A DNA stretch of 64,000 nucleotides from Siphonodentalium dalli (lineage: Eukaryota; Mollusca; Scaphopoda; Gadilida; Siphonodentaliidae). Each line of letters starts with the position of its first letter. The stretch's first letter is position 1. The stretch lies in assembly GCA_032622095.1 (NCBI GenBank), contig CP136064.1:257773863-257837862 (forward strand), written 5' to 3'. The position numbers were made by a program, and so were the translations under genes. Shown piece after piece: positions 48,501-59,400 of this stretch. A model generated the notes under the pieces. That model worked only from the letters and a program-made list of their open reading frames with translations. It made no database searches and was not told the origin of the DNA.

Positions 48501-51500
48501 TAAGTACACCATTATAATAAGTATTATTCTCATTTATAAAATGATTGCCATGAGTAAGTACACCATTATAATAAGTATTATTCTCATTTATAAAATGATT
48601 GCCATGAGTGTAAGTACACCATTATAATAAGTATTATTCTCATTTATAAAATGATTGCCATGAGTAAGTACACCATTATAATAAGTATTGTTCTCATTTA
48701 TAAAATGATTGCCATGAGTGTAAGTACACCATTATAATAAGTATTATTCTCATTTATAAAATGATTGCCATGAGTAAGTACACCATTATAATAAGTATTA
48801 TTCTCATTTATAAAATGATTGCCATGAGTAAGTACACCATTATAATAAGTATTGTTCTCATTTATAAAATGATTGCCATGAGTATAAGTACACCATTATA
48901 ATAAGTATTATTCTCATTTATAAAATGATTGCCATGAGTAAGTACACCATTATAATAAGTATTGTTCTCATTTATAAAATGATTGCCATGAGTGTAAGTA
49001 CACCATTATAATAAGTATTGTTCTCATTTATAAAATGATTGCCATGAGTAAGTACACCATTATAATAAGTATTATTCTCATTTATAAAATGATTGCCATG
49101 AGTGTAAGTACACCATTATAATAAGTATTATTCTCATTTATAAAATGATTGCCATGAGTAAGTACACCATTATAATAAGTATTATTCTCATTTATAAAAT
49201 GATTGCCATGAGTGTAAGTACACCATTATAATAAGTATTATTCTCATTTATAAAATGATTGCCATGAGTGTAAGTACACCATTATAATAAGTATTATTCT
49301 CATTTAGAAAATGATTGCCATGAGTGTAAGTACACCATTATAATAAGTATTATTCTCATTTATAAAATGATTGCCATGAGTAAGTACACCATTATAATAA
49401 GTATTGTTCTCATTTATAAAATGATTGCCATGAGTATAAGTACACCATTATAATAAGTATTATTCTCATTTATAAAATGATTGCCATGAGTAAGTACACC
49501 ATTATAATAAGTATTATTCTCATTTATAAAATGATTGCCATGAGTGTAAGTACACCATTATAATAAGTATTATTCTCATTTATAAAATGATTGCCATGAG
49601 TAAGTACACCATTATAATAAGTATTATTCTCATTTATAAAATGATTGCCATGAGTGTAAGTACACCATTATAATAAGTATTATTCTCATTTATAAAATGA
49701 TTGCCATGAGTAAGTACACCATTATAATAAGTATTATTCTCATTTATAAAATGATTGCCATGAGTGTAAGTACACCATTATAATAAGTATTATTCTCATT
49801 TATAAAATGATTGCCACGAGTAAGTACACCATTATAATAAGTATTATTCTCATTTATAAAATGATTGCCATGAGTAAGTACACCATTATAATAAGTATTA
49901 TTCTCATTTATAAAATGATTGCCATGAGTGTAAGTACACCATTATAATAAGTATTATTCTCATTTATAAAATGATTGCCATGAGTAAGTACACCATTATA
50001 ATAAGTATTGTTCTCATTTATAAAATGATTGCCATGAGTGTAAGTACACCATTATAATAAGTATTATTCTCATTTATAAAATGATTGCCATGAGTAAGTA
50101 CACCATTATAATAAGTATTGTTCTCATTTATAAAATGATTGCCATGAGTATAAGTACACCATTATAATAAGTATTATTCTCATTTATAAAATGATTGCCA
50201 TGAGTATAAGTACACCATTATAATAAGTATTATTCTCATTTATAAAATGATTGCCATGAGTAAGTACACCATTATAATAAGTATTATTCTCATTTATAAA
50301 ATGATTGCCATGAGTATAAGTACACCATTATAATAAGTATTATTCTCATTTATAAAATGATTGCCATGAGTAAGTACACCATTATAATAAGTATTATTCT
50401 CATTTATAAAATGATTGCCATGAGTGTAAGTACACCATTATAATAAGTATTATTCTCATTTATAAAATGATTGCCATGAGTAAGTACACCATTATAATAA
50501 GTATTGTTCTCATTTATAAAATGATTGCCATGAGTATAAGTACACCATTATAATAAGTATTATTCTCATTTATAAAATGATTGCCATGAGTATAAGTACA
50601 CCATTATAATAAGTATTATTCTCATTTATAAAATGATTGCCATGAGTAAGTACACCATTATAATAAGTATTATTCTCATTTATAAAATGATTGCCATGAG
50701 TGTAAGTACACCATTATAATAAGTATTATTCTCATTTATAAAATGATTGCCATGAGTAAGTACACCATTATAATAAGTATTGTTCTCATTTATAAAATGA
50801 TTGCCATGAGTGTAAGTACACCATTATAATAAGTATTATTCTCATTTATAAAATGATTGCCATGAGTAAGTACACCATTATAATAAGTATTATTCTCATT
50901 TATAAAATGATTGCCATGAGTAAGTACACCATTATAATAAGTATTGTTCTCATTTATAAAATGATTGCCATGAGTATAAGTACACCATTATAATAAGTAT
51001 TATTCTCATTTATAAAATGATTGCCATGAGTAAGTACACCATTATAATAAGTATTATTCTCATTTATAAAATGATTGCCATGAGTAAGTACACCATTATA
51101 ATAAGTATTATTCTCATTTATAAAATGATTGCCATGAGTGTAAGTACACCATTATAATAAGTATTATTCTCATTTATAAAATGATTGCCATGAGTAAGTA
51201 CACCATTATAATAAGTATTGTTCTCATTTATAAAATGATTGCCATGAGTGTAAGTACACCATTATAATAAGTATTATTCTCATTTATAAAATGATTGCCA
51301 TGAGTAAGTACACCATTATAATAAGTATTATTCTCATTTATAAAATGATTGCCATGAGTGTAAGTACACCATTATAATAAGTATTATTCTCATTTATAAA
51401 ATGATTGCCATGAGTAAGTACACCATTATAATAAGTATTGTTCTCATTTATAAAATGATTGCCATGAGTGTAAGTACACCATTATAATAAGTATTGTTCT

Positions 51501-51815
51501 CATTTATAAAATGATTGCCATGAGTAAGTACACCATTATAATAAGTATTATTCTCATTTATAAAATGATTGCCATGAGTGTAAGTACACCATTATAATAA
51601 GTATTGTTCTCATTTATAAAATGATTGCCATGAGTAAGTACACCATTATAATAAGTATTGTTCTCATTTATAAAATGATTGCCACGAGTAAGTACACCAT
51701 TATAATAAGTATTGTTCTCATTTATAAAATGATTGCCATGAGTAAGTACACCATTATAATAAGTATTGTTCTCATTTATAAAATGATTGCCATCAGTAAG
51801 TACACCATTATAATC
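45541..51815. repeat. 55/57-bp satellite, about 112 copies, inside an intron
   Basis: The unit contains TATAAAATGATTGCCATGAG, TAAGTACACCATTATAATAA and GTATTATTCTCATTT. Units with GAGTAAG are 55 bp; units with GAGTGTAAG or GAGTATAAG are 57 bp. A second variable site is ATTATTC/ATTGTTC. Rare markers (TTTAGAAAATG at 47211 and 49303; GCCACGAG at 47721 and 49813) are exactly 2092 bp apart. The MIAMSKYTIIISI-type frames are satellite translation. The array occupies the intron between exons A2 and B. Confidence 0.97.
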
Positions 51816-52013
51816 AGAAAATACAGTTTAAATATACTGTAGGGGTATATGCATCCTGACATAGGAGAAAGAAGTCACTTCTCACAAGGACAAAATTATG
51901 GAGAAGTAACACATTTTAGGGATAGATATCTCCTAAGTTGCCCTCTAGGCTGGTCCCTGTCAGGTGATATATCTTTTACATATACCCCACCCTACTAATA
52001 AAGATACAAATAC
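51816..52013. other. Intronic sequence between the satellite and exon A2
   Basis: Contains nothing recognisable besides the exon A2 donor at its right edge (minus strand GAAG/GTATTTG). Confidence 0.5.
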
Positions 52014-52122
52014 CTTCAAAAGTTTCTGTTGCGTATTCCGTGGAATCCATGTTTACAGAAAGTCCATCTATTTTACATTCAAATGAGGTGAAATCCCCAA
52101 ACAAATGGATTGGACACACAAA
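52014..52122 (-). CDS. Exon A2, duplicated copy of exon A1
   Basis: It is 109 bp. On the minus strand it lies between AATCTCAG and GAAG/GTATTTG. It begins in phase 0 and ends after one base of a codon, fitting exon B exactly. It encodes FVCPIHLFGDFTSFECKIDG, then LSVNMDSTEYATETFE. Compared with A1 there are 9 base changes in 109, giving five residue changes (C/S, G/A, V/A, T/M, T/S) and three silent codon changes, all in the last 64 bases. Since 109 is not divisible by 3, splicing A1 and A2 together would shift the frame, so the pair can only be used alternatively. A Met codon at 52050-52048 in strong context (AAACATGG) means A2 may instead be an alternative first coding exon. An M2 MITE with a 22-bp flanking duplication is inserted right at its acceptor, which could weaken or alter use of this copy. 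Confidence 0.62.
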
Positions 52123-52136
52123 CTGAGATTACTGTG

Positions 52137-52582
52137 CAAGCCTGCAAATAGTGTGCCTGACATTTACAGAATGAGGTCCCCAGAGGTCACCCTTTTAGTT
52201 TAGTGACGCTCTACCACACAGCAGGCTAGCATCACCAAATTCACTCTCTGGTGACCTCATTCTGCTCATTCCGGGAAGTATCTATAGTCTCAAATTAACA
52301 TTGTTTTTAGTTACTTTTTCCCTTCTGGGAAGTTTCTATATCCCCTAATTTGCAGAACATAAATTGCATAATCGAGGTGACTATTAAATGGGTGAACATC
52401 ACCAACTTCAATTGGGGAACTTCAATCTGATCCTTGATCTCCCATAGCAGTTGAGTCCTAAGCAGAATTAGTTCCAAAAGGGTGAATTTGGTTATTCTAG
52501 CCCATTGTATGAGATAGCATCACTAAATTCACCCTCTGGAGACCTCATTCTACAAATGACTGACATACTAGTTGCAGCCTTG
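52137..52582. mobile_element. M2 MITE at the exon A2 acceptor, flanked by 22-bp direct repeats
   Basis: Ends are CAAGCCTGCAAATAGTGTG and CTAGTTGCAGCCTTG. The 22 bases on its left (52115-52136) recur on its right (52583-52604) with two mismatches. The duplicated stretch covers the exon A2 acceptor plus the first 8 exon bases, so a decoy acceptor (ATCTTAG) now sits on the far side of the MITE. The paralogous A1 locus has one copy and no MITE, which is the empty site. Confidence 0.88.
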
Positions 52583-52604
52583 CACACAAACTAAGATTAC
52601 TCTG

Positions 52605-52854
52605 CAAAGGTTACAGGGACTTCTCAATCAACATCGTGTCAATTTGTCCCAAATCAGTATGCAGTAAACGAGATCTGGAACTGTTCAAATAAATGAATTT
52701 AAAAATGATATTCATTGTTATCTGGCAAGATTGCTATAATTAACGAATAACAAATTATATTTATTGAGAAATATAATTTTGGTCATAAGTCGTTGACTTG
52801 ATTTACTTGTAAACTTGGCTGTCATAGTTGATTTGAACCCGCAGTTATAAAAGG
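52605..52854. other. Intronic sequence, partly homologous to the region beside exon A1
   Basis: ACTTCTCAATCAACAT(C/T)GTG and GTCAATTT match 54617-54640, so the A1/A2 duplication extends about 60 bp beyond the MITE site. The rest is unrecognised. Confidence 0.6.
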
Positions 52855-53075
52855 AATGGTCTATTATTCATTTGCAAGGGTTTTCAGGATACATATAAGA
52901 AGACGGCAGACATAAATTCAGATAATACAAGAGAAGAATGATTCATATTCATGGGTGGGAAATGTTCAGATAATAAGTTCATTATCTGAACATTTCTATC
53001 CAATGAATAAGAATTCTCTGAACTTGTGTTATCATTTCACCTACCTGTCGTCTGCTTATAACCCCGAGGTTCATG
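52855..53075. mobile_element. P4-related fragments with an inverted pair
   Basis: ATGGTCTATTATTCATTTG (complement of the P4 AATGAATAATAGACCAT motif) on the left and CTGTCGTCTGCTTATA on the right. A palindrome of AATGTTCAGATAAT and ATTATCTGAACATT lies at 52967-53000. Confidence 0.5.
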
Positions 53076-53314
53076 ATGGGAGCTGCGCTGGTGCAGCATT
53101 AAATATCATGTTTCAGCGCATTTTCTTATGTACGCGAGTCTACAATAGGGAGCCTCGCATATATATAGAGAGAACGCACTGGCTTACAAGCTCAAGGTAA
53201 ATATTGCTAGGCCAATATATTATCTTATATATGGCGAGGCTCCCTATTGTGAGGCTCCCTAAGGGAGACTCTCAAATATAAGAGAATGTATCGGCACATG
53301 GATTTCACAATAGG
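53076..53314. mobile_element. P2 MITE, right end replaced by P1
   Basis: ATAACCCCGAGGTTCATGA to TTTCACAATAGG; hairpins are mismatched. It stops at a TTAA now occupied by P1, and the usual right terminus is missing beyond P1, so part was deleted. Confidence 0.65.
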
Positions 53315-53673
53315 TTAACCCTTTACCCAACAAACCGGCCAAAACCGGTTCAACAGCCTAAAATATCTTCGGTCTGTCTCAATAGAACCATACAAATATG
53401 GATATCATTGGAACCGGCTCATTGCCCACATTGTGATAGTTACAGTTATGCCCTGTGCCAATGCATTCTCTTATATATGCGAGTCGACCATAGGTCGCCT
53501 CGCATATATAAGAGAATGCATTGGCCTAAAAAAAATCTTTTTTTAACACTTTTTACCATTTTTTCTTACATTCTTTAACAATTTTATAATTTTTAATGTG
53601 TTAAGCCAATGCATTCTCTTATATATGCGAGGCGACCTATGGCACAGGGCCCTTCTGTTGGGTAAAGGGTTAA
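53315..53673. mobile_element. P1 MITE, inverted, with one hairpin half removed
   Basis: TTAACCCTTTACCCAACA to GTTGGGTAAAGGGTTAA. Relative to the full copies it is reversed. The second hairpin stops after GGCGACCTAT and jumps to GGCACAGGGC, losing about 42 bases, i.e. one arm of the palindrome. Confidence 0.9.
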
Positions 53674-53806
53674 AAGGTCTCTACTGCCATCTTATATTTA
53701 TATTTCTTATATTTATATTTCTTATATTTATTCTGATATTTTCTTTCCAATTTTAACCATGAATATACTAACATTTCATTTATACCCATAAGATGTGCCC
53801 AGATAA

Positions 53807-54451
53807 CAAGCCTTGAAATAGTGTGTCTATCATTAGCAGAATGAGGTCCCCCCGAGGGTGAATTTAGTGACGCTATCCCGCACTGTGGGCTAGAGTCACC
53901 CAATTCACCCTCTGGGGACCTCATTCTGTTTAGGCATCAACTGCTATGGGAGACCTGGGATCAGATTGAATTTCCCCAGTTAAAGTCAGTGATGTTCACC
54001 CATTTAGTTACCTCAATGATGCAATTTATCTTCTACAAACTAAGGGATATAGAATCTGAACAAAAGGGAAAATGTAACTAAAAACAATGTTAATTTGAGA
54101 CTATAGATATTTCCCAGAATATGAGGCCTAAGCAGAATTATGCTTAGGCCTCAACTGCTATGGGAGACCTAGAATCAGATTGAAGTTCCCCAGTTGAAGC
54201 TGGTGATGTTCACCCATTAGTCACCTCAATTATGCAATGTATCTTCTGAAAATTAGGGGATATACATAGAAACTGAATAGAAGGGAAAAAGTAACTAAAA
54301 ACCATGTTAATTTGAGACTATAGATACTTCCCAGAATATGAGGTATAACCAGAATGAGGTCCCTAGAGGGTTAATTTAGTTAATTAATTCACTAAATTCA
54401 CCCTCTGGGGACCTCATTCTGCAAATGAGACACACACTATTTCAAGGTTTG
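53807..54451. mobile_element. M2 MITE (long form) beside the exon A1 donor
   Basis: CAAGCCTTGAAATAGTGTG to CACTATTTCAAGGTTTG, flanked by CCAGATAA on both sides, an 8-bp target duplication. It has an extra copy of the internal spacer (AACTGCTATGGGAGACCT occurs twice). Its right end lies about 25 bp past the exon A1 donor. Confidence 0.88.
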
Positions 54452-54476
54452 CCAGATAACCAGTCTCTATATATAC

Positions 54477-54585
54477 CTTCAAAGCTCTCAGTTGCATATT
54501 CCATGGAATCCATGTTTGCAGAAAGTGCATCTATTTTACTTTCAAATGAGGTGAAATCCCCAAACAAATGGATTGGACACACAAA
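54477..54585 (-). CDS. Exon A1 of the unidentified adaptor-like gene
   Basis: It is 109 bp on the minus strand, after AATCTCAG and before GAAG/GTATATA. It encodes FVCPIHLFGDFTSFESKIDA, then LSANMDSMEYATESFE, and the final G joins exon B to give FEEAVQRTMSQFDELLEF across the junction. A strong-context Met (AAACATGG) at 54513-54511 could start translation, giving 12 residues from A, one split codon and 65 from B. If the acceptor is used, A is an internal exon; if not, A1 and A2 are alternative first exons with their own promoters. No TATA box is evident upstream. The first 45 exon bases are identical between A1 and A2 while the coding 3' part differs, which slightly favours an untranslated or constrained 5' part. 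No family is recognised. Upstream exons, if any, lie beyond 54600 and were not found. Confidence 0.62.
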
Positions 54586-54599
54586 CTGAGATTACTGTG

Positions 54600-54983
54600 C
54601 AAAGGTTTACGGTTACTTCTCAATCAACATTGTGTCAATTTAACATTTATCGCAATGGGTTTGGTAACATCAATGTCAACAGGGTTAGCGACCCAAGTCT
54701 TCTGTATCAACCAGCCCCCATAAATCACTCATGAAACATGTGTATCACAATAAATCTTATTATATGTCTAGATATATCCATATTAGCCTGGTCACATCAT
54801 CCTACCCAGAGCTGGACCTTCTATGATGTGACTTATTGAGTAAGCTAAGATGTAGGTGGGTCAAAAGCAGTCCTCAAAATTGGACATGGCAATAAGCAAT
54901 GTGGGAAACACTGTTCCACAGCATTAAATTTGCTGAGTGACATTTTTCCTAATTTCGAGGGCTGGTCCAGGTCGTACTTAGTT
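54600..54983. other. Upstream region of exon A1, no gene seen
   Basis: Contains the intronic or promoter homology shared with 52605-52660. The remainder has no recognisable exon or promoter motif. Confidence 0.4.
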
Positions 54984-55256
54984 AACCCTTTAAGTAAAGA
55001 AAGGATTAACCCTTTATGGAACCCCAGACAGAGAGAACAATGCAATGTTGACTGTCGTCTGCTTGGGTTCGTTTGGGGCTCCATACAGGAGTTTTATATA
55101 AAACTCCCATGATGGGAGCTGTGCTGGTGCAGCATTAAAGATCATGAGCCAGTAGATTCTTTATATATGCAAGTCTCCCTCAATTATGTAAGAGAATTCA
55201 CTGGCTTACAAGGCCAAGGGCTAAATTTCAGGAAGCTCCAGTTATGAAAGGGTTAA
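54984..55256. mobile_element. Composite of TTAA-type fragments (P2 right end)
   Basis: TTAACCCTTTAAGTAAAGAA and TTAACCCTTTATGGAACCCC lie within 35 bp of each other, followed by P2 text (GGGAGCTGTGCTGGTGCAGC) ending TATGAAAGGGTTAA at 55254. TGTCGTCTGCTTGGGTTCGT relates it to the P3-specific segment near 23315. Confidence 0.5.
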
Positions 55257-55554
55257 TAATGATGTTGTTGAGTCTTGCCGATTTATTTAATTATGATGTT
55301 GGGCTATTGTTGAGAACAAGAAGGTAGTAAAGTATGCACTTCAATGTAGTCTATGGATATTGGCTCTGTCTTAATTTACTTTTTTAGTCCCTGCTCAATT
55401 TACAACAACCAAAACAGTATTTTTTCTAAAGGAGGAGGCACCCTATTCATGAATTTTCGAAAACTTTCAATTTCTAACTTTCGATTTGAAGGAAAAAAAT
55501 CATTATTATAACAACGCATGTTTACCCTCACAGTATGAGAGATGCACTTGAATT

Positions 55555-55931
55555 ATAACCCTAAGTTCATGACAGGAGCTGCGCTGGTGCAGCATTAAAA
55601 ATTGTGTGCCAGTGCATTCTCTTATATAAATGTGAGATTCCCATAGGGAGCCTCAAATATATACAGTAATGCTCTAAGTAATCGACCCCTTAACCACAAC
55701 AGAATTATGGGTAACTTTTCAGGATTTAGTCGGAAATATGGCTTGTTGCCATTCATCGGAAAGCTCTCCCCGAGAGCTTTCCGATGAATGACAATAAGCC
55801 ATATTTCCAACTAAATCCTGAAAAATTACCCATAATTCTGCTGAGGTTAAGAAGTCGATTACTCAGAGCATTACTGTAAGAGAAGCATTGGCACAGGTTT
55901 TTATGCAAAATTTCAGTCATGAAAGGGTTAA
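55555..55931. mobile_element. P2 MITE interrupted by M1
   Basis: ATAACCCTAAGTTCATGAC to CATGAAAGGGTTAA. An M1 element is inserted at a TA inside the hairpin arm ATATA/AGAGAA, proving that M1 came later. Confidence 0.8.
55662..55878. mobile_element. M1 MITE nested in P2
   Basis: TA-CAGTAATGCTC to GAGCATTACTG-TA with full arms; centre CTCTCCCCGAGAG. Confidence 0.9.
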
Positions 55932-56456
55932 AGGGGGACTCTACCCCAATTTCAATAAATTCAGAATAATTAATAACAGCAACATTTTACTCCACCAACA
56001 TCATAATTAAAATTAGAAGGACCCACCAACATCATAGAAAATTAGCAGGACCACTTAACCAGGTGTGTATGCAGCAAGTATATATCTCAACATTCTATGG
56101 GATGGAGGAAATTCCATTCTGTTTGGTCAGAGGTAGTGATCTTGTTCACACAAATAATTCCTCAAAGATTGCCCAGATAACATAGTGTAAGTCTTGGAGA
56201 TGTGAGGATAACATTTAGAAGCTTTCAGCAAACCATGGTCTATCTGTCTGCACATCTGTAACCATTTATCAACAAACCAATGCTAACTTTTTTACTAATA
56301 AATATTTACAATGCTGGAGAATTAACTGTTTTGATGTTGGACAATAGCCCTGTGTACATGTGTATACTGTATATTTCTTACTGAAATAAACCAACATATC
56401 TTAATTAATGAAGAGGTTGAGCTTGTAAATTCCTATCTTGTAACAGCAAGCCCGAA
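55932..56456. other. No gene seen
   Basis: AT-rich sequence with no supportable feature. ACCAACATCATA occurs twice near 55997 and 56027. Confidence 0.45.
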
Positions 56457-56494
56457 AATAGTGTGTCTGTCTCTTGCAGAATGAAGTCCCCAAA

Positions 56495-59400
56495 TAGTCC
56501 GGCCGCCAGGTCACGGATGCGTGTTTTGGCGTATAAAGTTTTTTTCTCTGCGGATTTTGTAAATTCAGGTATCCGACATCAAGATTTTATCGGCTGGCCA
56601 TCTGTTAGCCTTGAGCAATTTTTTTTATAGTGCCCTAAAAAGTATACCCCCCCCCCCCAATTTTTTTCACAGACGTAAAACCAGTTACTTGGAATTTATT
56701 GCAAACTCACATGACTAATCTAGTAAAATATATATATATTCATGAAGCTAAGGTATAATGACACTATTTTGGCCCAAAATTGCCGCCGGAAGTTGAAAAT
56801 ATGACATTTTTTCACAAATATCTTCTAGATCAGTTCATGATCTTTGGAACTGGTTGAGTAATATGACGTTATTTTGTATTTTGTATATTAACTGATCATT
56901 GGAGCAATTATATATGCCATTATTGGGGTCCTATCCCCTTGTAATCCCTCAAAAATTCGATTTTACAGAACGCGGTATAAAATTTCACAAAAAAATCACA
57001 ACTGGGATTCTAGTCATATTTCAACAAGACATGAACAGAAGGTTGCAAATAAGTGAGGCATACCATTACCTATGAATATTCCAACTCACTGGAACCAACA
57101 TTCTTACTTTGGCTCAAAATGGCTGCCAAAAAGGCCGCCAAAATATGGAAAATGGTAAATATTGCCCTGGGGTGTCCTGCAATCGCTTACAAGTTGTGGT
57201 TGATGTACAAAATTAGCTATTATGCCTTCTATACATTGAATACTAACATGTCTGCTGCACCATGGTTAATTGTTACTGTTATCACCACTGACATCACCAA
57301 AATTATTGGACTTTTCTCTCAAAAACTTGACATAAATATCGGCAAAAATTTACTTTTCAGGTTTGGATCATTTTTTCTAGTAATATGTAACTATCTTTAG
57401 ATTGAAAGGTGTTTATTGTATTGGTCTATCTTAAATGTGTCACACTACGGTGTTTATAGACCACCAAATTGCTCAAGATGGCTTCCAAAATAGCAACCAA
57501 ATTGGTAAAAGTTATTTTTTTACATATATCATTATAATATTATATATATAACATTATTCTCTGCGTTATCCGAAAATGTAGCAAATTGTGACTCACTTGG
57601 TTATTATACGTGTTAGTTAATTAACTGACTACTAAATGTTCTATTATGGTTGTCCCAGTTCCGAACGGGGCATGACAAATTCATTTTAAAGTATGGCAAT
57701 TTGCGGAGAACCTCTTTTGTGATTCTGACCATATTATTGAAAGGAAATGGGCAGAACTTTGAGACGGAACTGAGATGAACCATAATATGTGGCTCTTCTG
57801 GTCCATTATGATAAACCAATATCAACTGGATACAGGATGGTTGCCAAGATGGTAGCCAGGGAGTTACTCTATGTGAAGTGGATAGGTATACATGGAGTTA
57901 ATGTATGTCATGAATGATGTAAATATGTATACAATGAGTGACTATCTGGTTATGAGTGTGTTGTCCATAGTGAGGTGTATGGGTATACAGGGAGAGGTCA
58001 TGGTCATTGTGTGGGGTGAATCGGTATGAATTGAGTGACTGTATGGTGTATGGTTGTGTGTATCCTGTACGGGTGCACCTTGTGTGCCTGTATGGACATT
58101 GATGTGGTGTATGGATGTAGCTACATGGTCATCTATGTATTGAATATGTATATATGGAGTGACTGTAAGGTCATGGGTGGGATGTACATGTGTTTCTGTA
58201 TGCTCACAAATGGGGTGTGTGGATAAATAGTGAGTGATTTTATGGTTAGGGGTAATGTGTATGGTATACATATTCACCTCACCATTGGCCATATCACTCA
58301 CTGTATCCTTATTTGTCACACCATAGCCGAACAGCCACTAAAGATATACTAATACACCCCAGCCATGTCAGTATAGTCACTCCATGTGAGCATATGCACA
58401 TCATCCATGGCCATATAGCCACTCGCTATATACACATACACCTCGCCCATGACCATATAGCAACACGATTGTATATCCGCATAACCTACACATGACCATA
58501 CTGCCACGAGTCGCCAAGCAGGAACACCAGGTATACTCACACACCTGACACATGACCTTTTAGTCACTTCCTGCATAGATATTCATTACATTGATGACAT
58601 ACAGTCACTCCTTGTATACCTACTCATCTCACCATTGACCATACAGTCACTACATTTATACATATTCCACACACAGTCATATAACCACTCGATATATACA
58701 TATGAAGCTCATCCTAGACCATAGAGTCACTCCAGGTATACATATGCACCTGACCACTGGCCATTCAGTCCTTCAAGATATACAAAAACCCGCACACACG
58801 ACCACTCATACCATCCATACTTGCATATACACATAACACATGACAATTCAGCAACGCACTATATAACCATACACGCCATCCATGATCATACAGCTAATCC
58901 CTACACACCCACCAATAATAATACATCCACGATATATATACATATACATCCCATCCGTTACTACAAGGACACTTCCTATATACCCACACGATAATGACCA
59001 CCAGCTTACTCCAGGTATGCATATAGACTTCAATCATGACAGTACAGACATTCCGTGTATACCACACACATTACCCGTAACCATAAAATTACTCACTATT
59101 TATCCACACACTCCATCCATGATCATACAGAAAACACATGTACATCCCACCCATGACCTTACAGTCACTCCATATATACATAATCAATACATAGATGACC
59201 ATGTAGCTATATCCATACACCACATCAATGTCCATACAGGCACACTGGATGCACCCGTACGGGATAGACACAACCATACACCATACAGTGACTCCATGCA
59301 TACCGATACACCCCACACCTGACCATGACCTCTCCCTGTATACCTATAAATATCACTATGGACAACACAAGCATAACCATATAGTTACTCATTGTATACA

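Noticed and set aside
45575-51842. Open frames with MIAMSKYTIIISI repeats
   Set aside because: They are translations of the 55-bp satellite and break wherever a 57-bp unit occurs.
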